From Chitinophaga sp. CB10 (GTDB lineage Bacteria > Bacteroidota > Bacteroidia > Chitinophagales > Chitinophagaceae): a DNA stretch of 64,000 nucleotides. A program made the translations under genes and the position numbers. The notes under the pieces are model-generated. The model did not search any database and was not told where the DNA came from. It was given only the letters and a program-made list of their open reading frames with translations. The DNA is taken from positions 1-64,000 of the forward strand of contig MLAV02000017.1 in assembly GCA_001870995.2 (NCBI GenBank). The letters are read 5' to 3'. Shown piece after piece: positions 8,708 to 18,542 of this stretch (position 1 is the stretch's first letter; each line of letters opens with the position of its first letter).

Positions 8708-10143
8708 TATTTTCGGTTTTTATATTCCAGGTCTATGACTTTTTTGAAGCCGGTATAGACCTTTGAATAGGTGTTGTTTACAAAATCGCCGGTGTTGGAA
8801 ATGGAGAAGGAATATACTTTCCCCTCATTATTTTCCAGGGCGCCTACAGTAATGGTGCGGTTATTATCCGGGTACTGGATCAGCAGGCCCTGGGCCATTT
8901 TCAACCGCATGGCGGTGATCTGTACGCCAGCGGGGAAGGTGTACACCAGCCTTGCTTTTTGTGCCGGGATATCCAGCAGGTAAATCCTGTTACCGACCGC
9001 ATAATAGATTTGCAGGTAGATGCCCGAGGACGCGAAAAATTTAGCGTCCTTTATTTCAGGCGCATCTGCCACCTCATACTTTTCTGCAGCAATGTTGGCA
9101 GCAGAAGTGTTAATACGATAGACATAATACTTATCCGCGTTATTGTCCTTGAAGAGGCAATTATGAAAGTCGTTATTGCTTTCCCCGGCATACACCAACG
9201 TTTTACCCACGTTGGCCAGGTCAAATGCAGAGCCGGCAGGGCTGATCAGCGGGGTGAGCTTACCATTGCCATGCGTGAGGAAGCGCTGGTATTTGGTGTC
9301 AAAGAAGATGGCATTGTCGCTGCTCATCATCGGGAATACATGGGGAGAAATTACATAGTCCCCTTCCAGCGGCGCGCCATAGCGGCGTGGGCCGGTATAG
9401 GAGAAAGGGATGTAATGCACTTTCCCGTTGTTAATGAGAAATCCTGCAACGCCCAGCTTATTGTAAAAAATATTGGAAGGAGCAATGGTTTCAGGCGCCT
9501 GGAAGAACCAGTTTTGGTAATTCAGCTGCTTCCTGAAGGAGATGTAGTCCATGGATACCCCGCCGTTTTTAGTCAGCAGAAAAACGTCCTGGTCTCCCAG
9601 GTAGGTATTGAGCACCCGTACGCGGAAACCGTTGGCAGGCAGGTTTTCCCCGTTCGCGGTTTGATACACATTCCGCATGATACTGCCATCCGGCCGTATG
9701 AGGGATAACTGCTGGTCGCTTCCTTCCCCGTCCAGCACAATCCATCCTTCGCTGTAAATACTGGATACGCGCATAAAGAATTTTTTGAAGGTAGTGATAC
9801 CGGTTTTCTTGCCAGTAGCGGCAAACAGGAGGTAGTAGTCGCCCGGGTTTACCCTTACAATCGTATCAATGGCAGTCCCAAATCCCAGCGTATCATTGGT
9901 ACGGCCTACGTTCAGGTACGAGTAGGCAGTCCAGCGGTAGCTATATTCTTCTCCCGGTATCGTCTGGGCAATATCTACCTTTACTTTAATCCGGTCAAAC
10001 TGGTTGAATAGTATAGTATCCGGCGTGGTGCTGGTAATCGTTAATTCGTTGATCGGATGCAGATCGTAATTGCCCTTGTCCTTATAACAGCCTGTCAGCA
10101 CGATGAGCAGCAGGCATAAGCAATTGTATAACTGACGTGTCAT
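8707..10143 (-). CDS. PKD-like family lipoprotein
   Basis: A 478-aa protein with a lipoprotein signal (LLLIVLTGCYKDKG, Cys at about residue 19). Next comes a PKD-like beta-sandwich region (about 30-130) and a long beta-rich part that could be a propeller. The order SusC, SusD, DUF4843-like, PKD-like is a recurrent set in Bacteroidota, where these lipoproteins accompany an outer-membrane importer. The cargo is unknown. Confidence 0.78.
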   Translation of the reverse strand: MTRQLYNCLCLLLIVLTGCYKDKGNYDLHPINELTITSTTPDTILFNQFDRIKVKVDIAQTIPGEEYSYRWTAYSYLNVGRTNDTLGFGTAIDTIVRVNPGDYYLLFAATGKKTGITTFKKFFMRVSSIYSEGWIVLDGEGSDQQLSLIRPDGSIMRNVYQTANGENLPANGFRVRVLNTYLGDQDVFLLTKNGGVSMDYISFRKQLNYQNWFFQAPETIAPSNIFYNKLGVAGFLINNGKVHYIPFSYTGPRRYGAPLEGDYVISPHVFPMMSSDNAIFFDTKYQRFLTHGNGKLTPLISPAGSAFDLANVGKTLVYAGESNNDFHNCLFKDNNADKYYVYRINTSAANIAAEKYEVADAPEIKDAKFFASSGIYLQIYYAVGNRIYLLDIPAQKARLVYTFPAGVQITAMRLKMAQGLLIQYPDNNRTITVGALENNEGKVYSFSISNTGDFVNNTYSKVYTGFKKVIDLEYKNRK

Positions 10144-10158
10144 AATATTCGTTTTTAA

Positions 10159-10845
10159 TTATTGGAACACTACCGGTTCTCCGTTTTCATCATACAATAT
10201 CCCATGCTCATTTTCATAGACATAGAGCGCGTTGCGGCACTGTTGTAATAAATTCCTTTCCGTGATATAATCGAGGCCCGTATAATCCACCACCCCGGTG
10301 GCTTTGATGATCAGGTCGAATTTCACATTGCTGTATTTACCGAAAAGGTTATCCCGCCAGCTGGAAGGCTTGGAGAGGAAATCGTTTAGCCGTATCAGGT
10401 ACTTCAACTGGTCGCTGACCCCTGTTTTGAAATCCGGCGAATTGATAATCCGTATCCAGAGGCGCATTTCCTTCGTTTTCAACACCGGCATCCTGTTCAC
10501 TTTTACGGGAATGGCGCCGGTATAGCTGTTGGCCGGGATAATGGCCGGCAGTATTTCGTAGCAGGAAGCATCCGCGATGGAGGACTCCGCGATCAGCTCG
10601 CAGCCCACCTGGCGGTCAGTTTTGGCAGCTTCTCCAATAATGCGCAGCGGCAGGTAGATGGTGTCCGATTGTACCGTCGCCGGCATTACCGCGAAGGAGA
10701 AGGTAGTGCTGTCATCCGTAATGGTTTTGTTGCGCGCCGCTTCGTAGAAGTACACCAGCGCAGTGGAGCTGTATGCCTGTAAGGCTTCTTTTTTACATGC
10801 TCCAAAAAGGATGATCAATGAAAATAGATATAGTAATCGTTGCAT
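10159..10845 (-). CDS. DUF4843-like lipoprotein
   Basis: The Met at 10845 is chosen because it begins a clear lipoprotein signal (MQRLLYLFSLIILFGACKKE); a longer in-frame start adds 26 unlikely residues that run into the susD stop. The 228-aa product has the TALVYFYEAARN and TFSFAVMPAT segments typical of the DUF4843 family, which follows SusD in many operons. Probably an outer-membrane accessory lipoprotein; no enzymatic motif is visible. Confidence 0.78.
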   Translation of the reverse strand: MQRLLYLFSLIILFGACKKEALQAYSSTALVYFYEAARNKTITDDSTTFSFAVMPATVQSDTIYLPLRIIGEAAKTDRQVGCELIAESSIADASCYEILPAIIPANSYTGAIPVKVNRMPVLKTKEMRLWIRIINSPDFKTGVSDQLKYLIRLNDFLSKPSSWRDNLFGKYSNVKFDLIIKATGVVDYTGLDYITERNLLQQCRNALYVYENEHGILYDENGEPVVFQ

Positions 10846-10855
10846 GTTAATAAGT

Positions 10856-12271
10856 TTAGCCGTGGTTGAATTCAATTTCATCGTCAGGGATAGGCAATAC
10901 ATATACGGCCGGGCTGCCGGCAATTCCCGATCCGGCTATCTGCGCGCTGTTCTTGCGTTTGTAGTAGAAGAACAGCTGCCCTTCCTGGTAGAATTCTTTG
11001 CGGTATTCCTTGAAGATTTCGTTGTCCAGCTGCTCGGCGGTGAGGTTGTTAGCCAGCAACGGCAGGCCGCGTTTCTGGCGTACCTGGTTCAGCAGCGTCG
11101 TTTTCTCCGTCAGGCTGGCTGTGGCTTCTGCGGCAATGTAGAACATCTCTGAATATCTCAGGACAGGCACCCGGCGGATGGAGTTGCCGTTACCGTTCAG
11201 CAGGTCGTCCATCCAATACTTTGCGGGATATTTGGTGGAACTGCTGCCTTCCGTTTTCCAGAGGTAGAGGTACCTGTAATCCGTACTGCCTCCGGAAGCG
11301 ATTTCAAAAAGCGTATTGATGAAAGTAGTTTTGTTGGTGAGCACATTGTTGGTGCCCGCGCTGCTTTTGAATAAGCTGGCATTGATACTTTCCTGGTTGG
11401 CCGAATAGACGGCGAACAAATGCTCTGGCGAAAACAGGCGGTTAGGGTAGGTGGTACTTACGGAGCTTACATCAATGAAATTGAATCTGCCTCCGTCAAT
11501 TACGGCTTTGGCCATTTTATACGCATTTTCCAGGTCATTTTTATACAGGTAGATGCGGGCCATCAGACCGGTCACCGCCCAGTAATTCATGTGGTTACGG
11601 GTATGCGATAAAAACAGGTCTTCAATGCCGTAGTTGACCTGCTGGTACACGGCCAGCAGGTCCCTTGCCGTAAGCAGGTCCTTCAGGCAGGCGTCCAGCA
11701 CCTCGTTCATGGTGAGGTTGGGCTTTACTGTCATGGAAAACTGGGTCACATAAGGAATACTCTTTTTATCCAGTCCCAGCGCCGGCACACCGCCGAACGC
11801 CCGCAGCAGGTCAAAGTGCAGCAGTGCGCGCAGGCCCAGCGCTTCCCCTTTTACGATGTTGTAATTGTTATTAACAAACAAACTCTTACGGCTGTCGATA
11901 TTCGCCAGCAGGTTATTCAGGTTGGCAATGGCGTTGTAGCCCTTGTTCCAGTATTCGTTGATGATGGCTTTGGTAGTGGCGTCCGTGTACTGGTAGGAGC
12001 CGGCTTTGTTGTAAACATGGAAGGAGTTGGCAACGTCGTAGTTGCCACCCAGTACGTCCATCATACCCATGGTAAAGTTTTTCCCATACAGCGTTGTATC
12101 CGAAATAGCCACATAAACGCCTGTCAGCGCATCTTTGAAGCCTTGTTCATCTTTCCAGAGGTCGGATTCGTTGACGTAGGTCTTAGGTTTCACATCCAGC
12201 CATTTGCTGCAGCCGGTGCTGAAAAGTATTACCAGGAGTAGCCAGTATGTTGATCGGTGAATAGTTGTCAT
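10856..12271 (-). CDS. SusD/RagB family nutrient-binding lipoprotein
   Basis: The chosen start at 12271 gives a lipoprotein signal ending LFSTGCSKWLDVKPK, the usual SusD N-terminus. The 471-aa length is normal. TPR-like helices include KGEALGLRALLHFDLLRAFG, and the C-terminus carries the family YRKEFYQEGQLFFYYKR stretch. SusD caps the SusC channel and binds the substrate on the cell surface. It follows the SusC stop by 10 bp. Confidence 0.95.
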   Translation of the reverse strand: MTTIHRSTYWLLLVILFSTGCSKWLDVKPKTYVNESDLWKDEQGFKDALTGVYVAISDTTLYGKNFTMGMMDVLGGNYDVANSFHVYNKAGSYQYTDATTKAIINEYWNKGYNAIANLNNLLANIDSRKSLFVNNNYNIVKGEALGLRALLHFDLLRAFGGVPALGLDKKSIPYVTQFSMTVKPNLTMNEVLDACLKDLLTARDLLAVYQQVNYGIEDLFLSHTRNHMNYWAVTGLMARIYLYKNDLENAYKMAKAVIDGGRFNFIDVSSVSTTYPNRLFSPEHLFAVYSANQESINASLFKSSAGTNNVLTNKTTFINTLFEIASGGSTDYRYLYLWKTEGSSSTKYPAKYWMDDLLNGNGNSIRRVPVLRYSEMFYIAAEATASLTEKTTLLNQVRQKRGLPLLANNLTAEQLDNEIFKEYRKEFYQEGQLFFYYKRKNSAQIAGSGIAGSPAVYVLPIPDDEIEFNHG

Positions 12272-12281
12272 CAGCGGTGAT

Positions 12282-15200
12282 TTAGAAAGTGGTGGTAATG
12301 TTGAAATTGATATTGCGTGCAAATGGATAGTCCAGTCCTCTTTCCACCTGGATGGTAGATAAGCGGAAGAGGTTATTCATCTGCAGGTTCAGCCTCGTGT
12401 TTTTAAAATGCCACCTGGCTGTCCATTTATCCGGTACAAGATACCCGAGGGACAAGCTTTCCATTTCCAGGTAGTTGTTCGTTTGTACGAACCTGGAAGT
12501 GGCGAGGGTAGGGCTGGTTACAGGAAATCCGTCCAGGTCGCTCAGGCCTTTGAAGTAGGTGATGTCGCCCGGTTTTTTCCACCTGCCCAGCAGCACGCGC
12601 TCATCCACGTTGAAGCGGAGGTCCGCGTTTTCCACGCGGTCGGCCAGGGTTTGGTTATACATTTTGCCGCCGTATTGATAGCTGCAATACACGCCCAGCT
12701 GTATGCCTTTCCAGCTTACATTGGTGCCCAGGTTACCGCTGACGGTTGGCAGCGCATCCCCCACAATCACTTTGTCTGCCGCGCTCCAGGTATAGGTGCG
12801 CTCTCCTTTTTTAGTGATGAAAATTTCCCTGCCGGTACCCGGGTCAATACCTGCGGAACGCACTGCCCAGATGGCGTTTACGGACTGTCCTTCCTCAAAG
12901 CGCAGTTGTGGCTTGGTCTGCAGGTTATTGTCCGTCTTATCATTATTGGCGTTCATCTTCTGCAGGGAGTTCGATATCTCCTTAATCTCATTTTTGTTGT
13001 GAATACCGTTCACGAATACACTCCAAAAAGTGGATTGCTTATCTTTCTTGATCAGGAATACATTGATATTCCCTTCCAGGCCGCGGTTTTGCAGCTTCCC
13101 GATATTCTCCTTATAGGAGGAGACGCCCACGGAAGGCGGGGTATTGATGTCCAGCAGGAGGTCGTTGGTGGTTTCCAGGTAAGCATCCAGGCGGATGATC
13201 ACCCGCTCTTTCAACAGGGACACGTCCATGCCTATATTCTTTTTCATCGTCTGCTGCCAGCGGAGGTTCTGGTTGCCGTAGGAGAGCAGGGTAGCGCCCA
13301 GCATACCGAGGTAGTCGCGACTGGTAATGTATGCATAGGTGGAAGTAGCCATGTAAGGGGAGAAGGTTTGGCTACCGGTGGTACCAATGCCTCCGCGCAG
13401 TTTCAGCCGGTCTACGATGGTGCCTTTCAGGCCGCTCATAAACGCTTCTTCATGCAGGTTCCAGCCCAGGCCCAATGCCCAGAAGGGCGCAAAGCGGTTA
13501 TCCGCGCCAAACTGCGTAGAGCCGTCCATGTTAAAGGAGAAGTCGGCCATATAACGGCGGTCGTAGGTATAGTTCAGGCTGCTGAACATGGACGACCTCC
13601 GCGTGATATCGTTTTTACCATTCGGCCTGGAGTTGCGCAGGTAGGTGTTTCCGAGGAAAACCTCATCCAGGTTGGTATTCGGAAATCCTCTCACGGCCAT
13701 GCCGGAGGCGCGGCTGGTTTGCTCTGCTGCGCCCACCCCTACGGTAGCGAAGAAGAGGCCATCGCCAATGTTTTTGTTATAGTCCAGCGTGGCGCTTCCG
13801 TCGAAGGAGAAGAAGCTGCCATTGGTTTTATCATAGCTACCCCTTTCCAGGTAAGCCTGGGAGGTGTAATCTACGATGTTGATAAAGCTGGTATGGTCCG
13901 CCGGGAGGAACTTATCCGATTGGTCGGACTGGCTGATGATACCTAGTTTACCGGTGAATTTAAAGCCGTTGCGCAGGCGCCATTCCAGGAAGGTATTGTT
14001 GGTAAATCCAAAATATTTTGAATAGGTACGGGTGCCCAGGGTGGCATCGTACATAGGGTTAGCCACGCGGGTTCCGCCGCCATAGCCGGGTGTGGTGAGG
14101 TAGTCCAGTTGCTTCTGCACGCGGCCGTTGGAGTCATAAGGCGTCCAGTAAGGATTCAGGCGGGTGTATTGGGAGTAAGCGCCGTAGGGCGATTCGTCCG
14201 AGCGGTTGCCGGTAACGGTCAGCTGGTTGCGAACCAGCACGTTTTTGCGGCGGTAGGACAGCATCATGCCGCCTTCATAGGTCTTGCGGCCGGAGCCGAT
14301 CATAACGCCGCGGTTATTCGTATAGCCGAAGTTAACGGCGTAGCGGAGGTATTGGTCGCCCCCTTCTACATAGAGGGACTGGCGGGTGCCCACACCCGTT
14401 TGTACCGGTTGCGACAGCCAGTAGGTGTTCACGCCTTTTTCTACCGCAGATCTGCGCCGGGAATACACTTCATCGTATTCCTGCTGAAAGCTGGGCGTGG
14501 AGCCAACGTACCTGCCGGCCAGCCTTTCCACTTCCAGCTTATCGGCCGCATTCAGCAGGTGGTAGGGAGTAAGGTCAGGCGCTGTTACCTGCAGGGTAGC
14601 GGAGTAATTGACGGTAAGTTTGCCAGGCTTTGGCTGTTTGGTATCCACCACGATCACGCCGTTGGCAGCACGGGAACCATAGGCGGAGGTGGCCACCGCA
14701 TCTTTTAATATCGTCATCCGTTCGATGCGGTTGATGTCCAGGTCATATATTTTTTGCAGGCTCACCTCAAACCCGTCGAGGATAAAGAGGGGCATGCTGG
14801 GATTGGTTTGGTAGGCGGACATGAAGTCGGCGCCGGAAGCCGGGATCCCGCTGCTCGCGCCCTGCACGGGGAAGTTGTTTGTACCTCGCAGGCTGATTTG
14901 CGGAAGGCGATTCGGATCACTTCCAAACTGCACATTGTCCGGGATGCGCATGGCCGGGTCAAAAACCTTCAGTGCGTCAAATACGTTCATGGAGTTGACG
15001 GTACGCATTTGTTCTCCGGTTACGGAGGTAGCCACGCCGGTGAAGTTTTCCACGGGGCGTTTGAACAGGCCGGTGGTCACCACCACTTCATTAATGTTTT
15101 CAACGGCGGTCAGCAGGGAGATGTTACCCATGTCCGTTCTGCCGTTTACGGCCATTTCGCGCTTTTCATACCCGATGCTGGACACTACCAGCCAGGCGCC

Positions 15201-15719
15201 GTTGGGGACGTTGCGCAGCTGGAAGTTGCCGGCCCCGTCGGAGAGGGTGGCTACATTGGTACCCCGCACCAGGATTGTTGCGCCGGGGATGGGTTTCCCG
15301 CTTTCGTCCAGTACGCGGCCTTTCAAGGGCTGCTCCGTTTGTGCGGCGTTGTTGCCGGGATTGGTTTTCCGCTGGCGGATCACCACGGTGTTTTCGATGA
15401 TCTCGAATTCCAGCGGCGCATCCTTGAGGCAGGCCGCCAGTGCGTCTTGCAGGGCGGTTTGTTTAAAATCTACGTTGATGCGTTTCTGTTGGCGTACTAC
15501 CTGCAGGTTGTACACAAAATAGTAGTTGGTTTGTTTTTTGAACGAGCGGAAGACTTCATCCAGCGTTACGTTCTGCGCCTTCATGGTGACGCGTTGGGCA
15601 TACGTGCCGGCGCTTGCAAGCATGCAAATCGTCAGTGCAAAGGCAAATGCAAATTTGCTGACGTAGTGCCGGGGCGTACGTCTTCCTTTTACAGCTTTGT
15701 GCAAAGCGGTTAAATTCAT
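12282..15719 (-). CDS. SusC/RagA family TonB-dependent outer-membrane receptor with STN domain
   Basis: The start at 15719 (MNLTALHKAVKGRR) is chosen; a longer ORF upstream has no signal features. The 1145-aa product has a signal peptide, a secretin/TonB short N-terminal domain (STN; VTLDEVFRSFKKQTNYYFVY), a carboxypeptidase-like beta domain (LKGRVLDESGKPIPGAT), a plug (SLRGTNNFP; LDGFEVSLQKIYDLDINRIE) and a large barrel. The STN domain usually contacts a FecR anti-sigma factor, and FecR and sigma genes lie directly upstream, so import and transcription are probably coupled. The substrate cannot be told from sequence. Confidence 0.95.
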   Translation of the reverse strand: MNLTALHKAVKGRRTPRHYVSKFAFAFALTICMLASAGTYAQRVTMKAQNVTLDEVFRSFKKQTNYYFVYNLQVVRQQKRINVDFKQTALQDALAACLKDAPLEFEIIENTVVIRQRKTNPGNNAAQTEQPLKGRVLDESGKPIPGATILVRGTNVATLSDGAGNFQLRNVPNGAWLVVSSIGYEKREMAVNGRTDMGNISLLTAVENINEVVVTTGLFKRPVENFTGVATSVTGEQMRTVNSMNVFDALKVFDPAMRIPDNVQFGSDPNRLPQISLRGTNNFPVQGASSGIPASGADFMSAYQTNPSMPLFILDGFEVSLQKIYDLDINRIERMTILKDAVATSAYGSRAANGVIVVDTKQPKPGKLTVNYSATLQVTAPDLTPYHLLNAADKLEVERLAGRYVGSTPSFQQEYDEVYSRRRSAVEKGVNTYWLSQPVQTGVGTRQSLYVEGGDQYLRYAVNFGYTNNRGVMIGSGRKTYEGGMMLSYRRKNVLVRNQLTVTGNRSDESPYGAYSQYTRLNPYWTPYDSNGRVQKQLDYLTTPGYGGGTRVANPMYDATLGTRTYSKYFGFTNNTFLEWRLRNGFKFTGKLGIISQSDQSDKFLPADHTSFINIVDYTSQAYLERGSYDKTNGSFFSFDGSATLDYNKNIGDGLFFATVGVGAAEQTSRASGMAVRGFPNTNLDEVFLGNTYLRNSRPNGKNDITRRSSMFSSLNYTYDRRYMADFSFNMDGSTQFGADNRFAPFWALGLGWNLHEEAFMSGLKGTIVDRLKLRGGIGTTGSQTFSPYMATSTYAYITSRDYLGMLGATLLSYGNQNLRWQQTMKKNIGMDVSLLKERVIIRLDAYLETTNDLLLDINTPPSVGVSSYKENIGKLQNRGLEGNINVFLIKKDKQSTFWSVFVNGIHNKNEIKEISNSLQKMNANNDKTDNNLQTKPQLRFEEGQSVNAIWAVRSAGIDPGTGREIFITKKGERTYTWSAADKVIVGDALPTVSGNLGTNVSWKGIQLGVYCSYQYGGKMYNQTLADRVENADLRFNVDERVLLGRWKKPGDITYFKGLSDLDGFPVTSPTLATSRFVQTNNYLEMESLSLGYLVPDKWTARWHFKNTRLNLQMNNLFRLSTIQVERGLDYPFARNINFNITTTF

Positions 15720-15861
15720 GGCTAGTGTTGGTTTAGGGCCATACGATGTCCGGAGCGGCTGGCCGCATGGCATCGGTAGACGGTAAAATGAATAGTGAAA
15801 CGTTGGTTGGCGGATTGGCCTTATCCTCCGGGCCGGTTTCTGTTATGATGGTTGATGTTTG

Positions 15862-17028
15862 TCAGTTTTTTACGATCACCTTATTTCCCTGAATGATAAA
15901 ATGAATGTTCCCTGTTTTCTCTAATAGCTCCAATACTTCTGATAGTTTTTTAGTCCGGGAGATGGTGGCTGCCACTTCATACCTGGCAATATCTCCCTGG
16001 TATTCCACTGTTGATATATCGTACCAGCGTTGCAGCTGGGTCATAATGTCTTTGATGTTGCCGTAGAATTCGAACCGGCCTTCTTTCCAGGCAACGGCTT
16101 CCCCGATGTCCACATGGCGTACCTGCAAATCGTCGTCCGCTGTGGTGATAGATTGTTGCCCGGGTTCCAGTATAATTGTTTTTTGGGGAGACGTTACCCT
16201 TACGGCGCCGGAGATCAGCGTGGTGGCTATATTGGGCTCGTCTGAATATGCCTTCAGGTTAAAGGCCGTGCCCAGCACCTGGACCTTTACATCGCCGGCG
16301 GTAACAATGAAAGGCGCATCGGCATTTTTCGCGATATCGAAATAGGCTTCGCCGCTTACCTGCACTTCCCGCTTGTCCTTTGGAAATACAACGGGGAACC
16401 GGATTTCAGAGGAGGCGTTCAGCGTAACGGTGGTGCCATCCGGAAGGGAGAGGATAAACTGCCTGCCCCTGGAGGTGCTGATGGTATTATAGGTTACCTC
16501 CGTTTTCGTATCACGGTCAGGGTTATACGAAAGCGCGCCGTTTTGCATGCTGAGTTGCAGTCCGTGCGTGGTGACGGTACCGCCGTTTTGCAGGCTGTCC
16601 AGCGAAATGGTGGCGCCGTTGGCCAGGGTCAGGGTGGCGCTGCCTTTCACAGCAGCGATGTCCTGTTTGGCGGCAATTTCCCTGGCAGCCGGTTGGGTAT
16701 GTTGCTGCCAGAAATATAACCCGGCTGTGAGCAGTACAGCAATGGCGGCTGCTGCTGTCCACCTGATGCCGGGGTGTAGTTTTTGTATTTTGGGAGATGT
16801 AGGCGCTTCGTGGATACGCGCCAGCAGCCTGGCCAGGCTCTGATGTCTCAGGAACTCATGGTCTTCATTGCCCGCAAAACTTTTTTCCCTTGCGGCCCTA
16901 TCTATGGCCGCTTCGAGTAATGCGGCATTGGCAGGGCTTTCCAGCATTTCGTAAAATGCGGAGCGTTCCTGCTCGGATATAGCATCCGTCAAATAGCCAT
17001 CGAGTAATTGTTCAAAAGTTTTGTTCAT
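15862..17028 (-). CDS. FecR family anti-sigma factor
   Basis: Start at 17028 (MNKTFEQLLDGYLTD) gives 388 aa. It has an N-terminal cytoplasmic sigma-binding region, one membrane span (AAAIAVLLTAGLYFW, about residues 90-105), a periplasmic FecR domain (FILSLPDGTTVTLNASSEIRF) and a C-terminal DUF4974-like region that contacts the STN domain of the receptor. It lies between the sigma gene and susC, as in typical trans-envelope signalling sets. Confidence 0.94.
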   Translation of the reverse strand: MNKTFEQLLDGYLTDAISEQERSAFYEMLESPANAALLEAAIDRAAREKSFAGNEDHEFLRHQSLARLLARIHEAPTSPKIQKLHPGIRWTAAAAIAVLLTAGLYFWQQHTQPAAREIAAKQDIAAVKGSATLTLANGATISLDSLQNGGTVTTHGLQLSMQNGALSYNPDRDTKTEVTYNTISTSRGRQFILSLPDGTTVTLNASSEIRFPVVFPKDKREVQVSGEAYFDIAKNADAPFIVTAGDVKVQVLGTAFNLKAYSDEPNIATTLISGAVRVTSPQKTIILEPGQQSITTADDDLQVRHVDIGEAVAWKEGRFEFYGNIKDIMTQLQRWYDISTVEYQGDIARYEVAATISRTKKLSEVLELLEKTGNIHFIIQGNKVIVKN

Positions 17029-17107
17029 GAAAGGCAATGATTTTGGTTGGGCCTTTATACTACCACGCAGCAAAAGGCTGATAGTCCCGAAAAAAAGTAA
17101 AGTTTTT

Positions 17108-17704
17108 TTAAAAAATCAGGAAAGCCCTTAACAGTAAAGGGATTCCCGTCCAGTACAGGTAACCGTTCCGGTGCAGGTAGGTGCGGATGGCATTCAGCGC
17201 GATGGTAATGGTATTGGCCACCGTTTTTTTTGAAAGGCCCGTCTGCGCGGCGATGGCTTCGTGACTGAGGCCCTGCTCCCTGCTCATGGCAAAGATCTGC
17301 TGTTGTTTTGGCGGCAGCTGCGCCAGGGCGGAATGTATGACGGCCGTGGTTTCAGCGATGGAGGCGGCCGGCAGCTCCTGTGTGGCCGCTGCGCCGGAAA
17401 TATATTGTTGCAGCTGCTTTTGACGGGTAGCGTCCTTACGGAGGTGGCTGATGATTTCGTTACGGACCATTACCATAAGGTAGGGAGTAAATTCCTGGAT
17501 GTCCGTTAACTGGGTGCGTTTGAGCCAGAGCTTAATAAATACTTCCTGTATAATATCCTCGGCAATGGCAGGGGATTTCAGAAATGCCAGGGCGAGTGCA
17601 TATATCTCATTCCAGTAATGCTGGTGGATTTGGGCGAATGCCGTTTCATCCCCATCGGCAGTTCTTACCAGCAGTTCACCTATGCAAAAATTTTCATCCC
17701 TCAT
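17108..17704 (-). CDS. ECF RNA polymerase sigma factor
   Basis: A 198-aa sigma factor with region 2 (FAQIHQHYWNEIYALALAFL; AEDIIQEVFIKLW) and region 4 helix-turn-helix (LPPKQQQIFAMSREQGLSHE; LSKKTVANTI). It has a short hydrophobic C-terminal tail (WTGIPLLLRAFLIF), common in Bacteroidota ECF factors paired with FecR. It should drive the SusC operon once released by FecR. Confidence 0.94.
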   Translation of the reverse strand: MRDENFCIGELLVRTADGDETAFAQIHQHYWNEIYALALAFLKSPAIAEDIIQEVFIKLWLKRTQLTDIQEFTPYLMVMVRNEIISHLRKDATRQKQLQQYISGAAATQELPAASIAETTAVIHSALAQLPPKQQQIFAMSREQGLSHEAIAAQTGLSKKTVANTITIALNAIRTYLHRNGYLYWTGIPLLLRAFLIF

Positions 17705-17817
17705 CCTGATCTTGGTTGTATCGGGGGTAAAATAGGAAAAAATTATCTTTTGGGGGAGATGAGAGTGCTGTCATGAAAGTCCGGACGGAGCCGAATATTA
17801 TCGAACGGCTCCTTATG

Positions 17818-18429
17818 CTATTTTTGACATGCCACCCAATAAAAGGGAAAGCTTTCGGTTACGTCCCTTATCTCCATTAAACCAAATGGGCCAAATTCCG
17901 CTGTTACTGCCTCTCTATCGTAGAAGTACATGTTGACTCCGCCGAACATTCCATACCGGTCTTTGCTGATGTATTGGCCCTGGCCGTAGGTATGCGCTGC
18001 TTTGGTGATCATGGTGAATACCATGTACCCGCCTGGCTGCAGCTGGTTGTAGCAATCGCTGATCAGTTTTTTTCTTTCATTTTCATCGAGGAGATGAATG
18101 AGGGCGTAGCAAAAGATGCCATCGTATTTATCGGTATCAAACGGCATGTCAGTAACTGAGCCGTGGTAAATTTTTATATCCGGACTGTAGTGCTTGCGGG
18201 CCATCTCGATGGCGGTTTGTGAAATTTCGATGCCGGTTACCTGCATGCCGTTTTCGAGGAAGGGCTGGGCGTTGCGGCCGTATCCAATGCCGGGGATGAG
18301 GACGGATTTTACGCCGTTTTGTATGAAAAGGTCTTTGGTAAGGATGGCGGAGTGCGCGGGTTGGAGGCCCCACATTTCGTGTTTTTGGGAGAAGGCGGAT
18401 TCCCAGAATTCGGGGGTGTGGTTGGGCAT
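17818..18429 (-). CDS. Class I SAM-dependent methyltransferase
   Basis: A 203-aa protein with a Rossmann-type methyltransferase core: motif I LIPGIGYGRNAQ (about residues 44-55), an acidic position in VTGIEIS, a motif-II-like DGIFCYALIHLL and post-motif QPGGYMVFTM. The N-terminus (FWESAFSQKHEMWGLQPAHS) resembles small-molecule methyltransferases. It stands alone, divergent from the Fic gene. Substrate unknown. Confidence 0.85.
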   Translation of the reverse strand: MPNHTPEFWESAFSQKHEMWGLQPAHSAILTKDLFIQNGVKSVLIPGIGYGRNAQPFLENGMQVTGIEISQTAIEMARKHYSPDIKIYHGSVTDMPFDTDKYDGIFCYALIHLLDENERKKLISDCYNQLQPGGYMVFTMITKAAHTYGQGQYISKDRYGMFGGVNMYFYDREAVTAEFGPFGLMEIRDVTESFPFYWVACQK

Positions 18430-18542
18430 GGTGGAATTTTTGCAACGAAGTTACAAAAATGAGGCTAATTAACGCATTTGTTGCGGGGAATAGAAGTTTT
18501 TGCGGAGAAAATTAGTTATATTCGACGCATAAATTGCGTAGA

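Noticed and set aside
12408..13946. Long plus-strand open frame (512 codons)
   Set aside because: It is antisense to the susC gene, and its protein has no recognisable domain; it reflects codon bias of the real gene.
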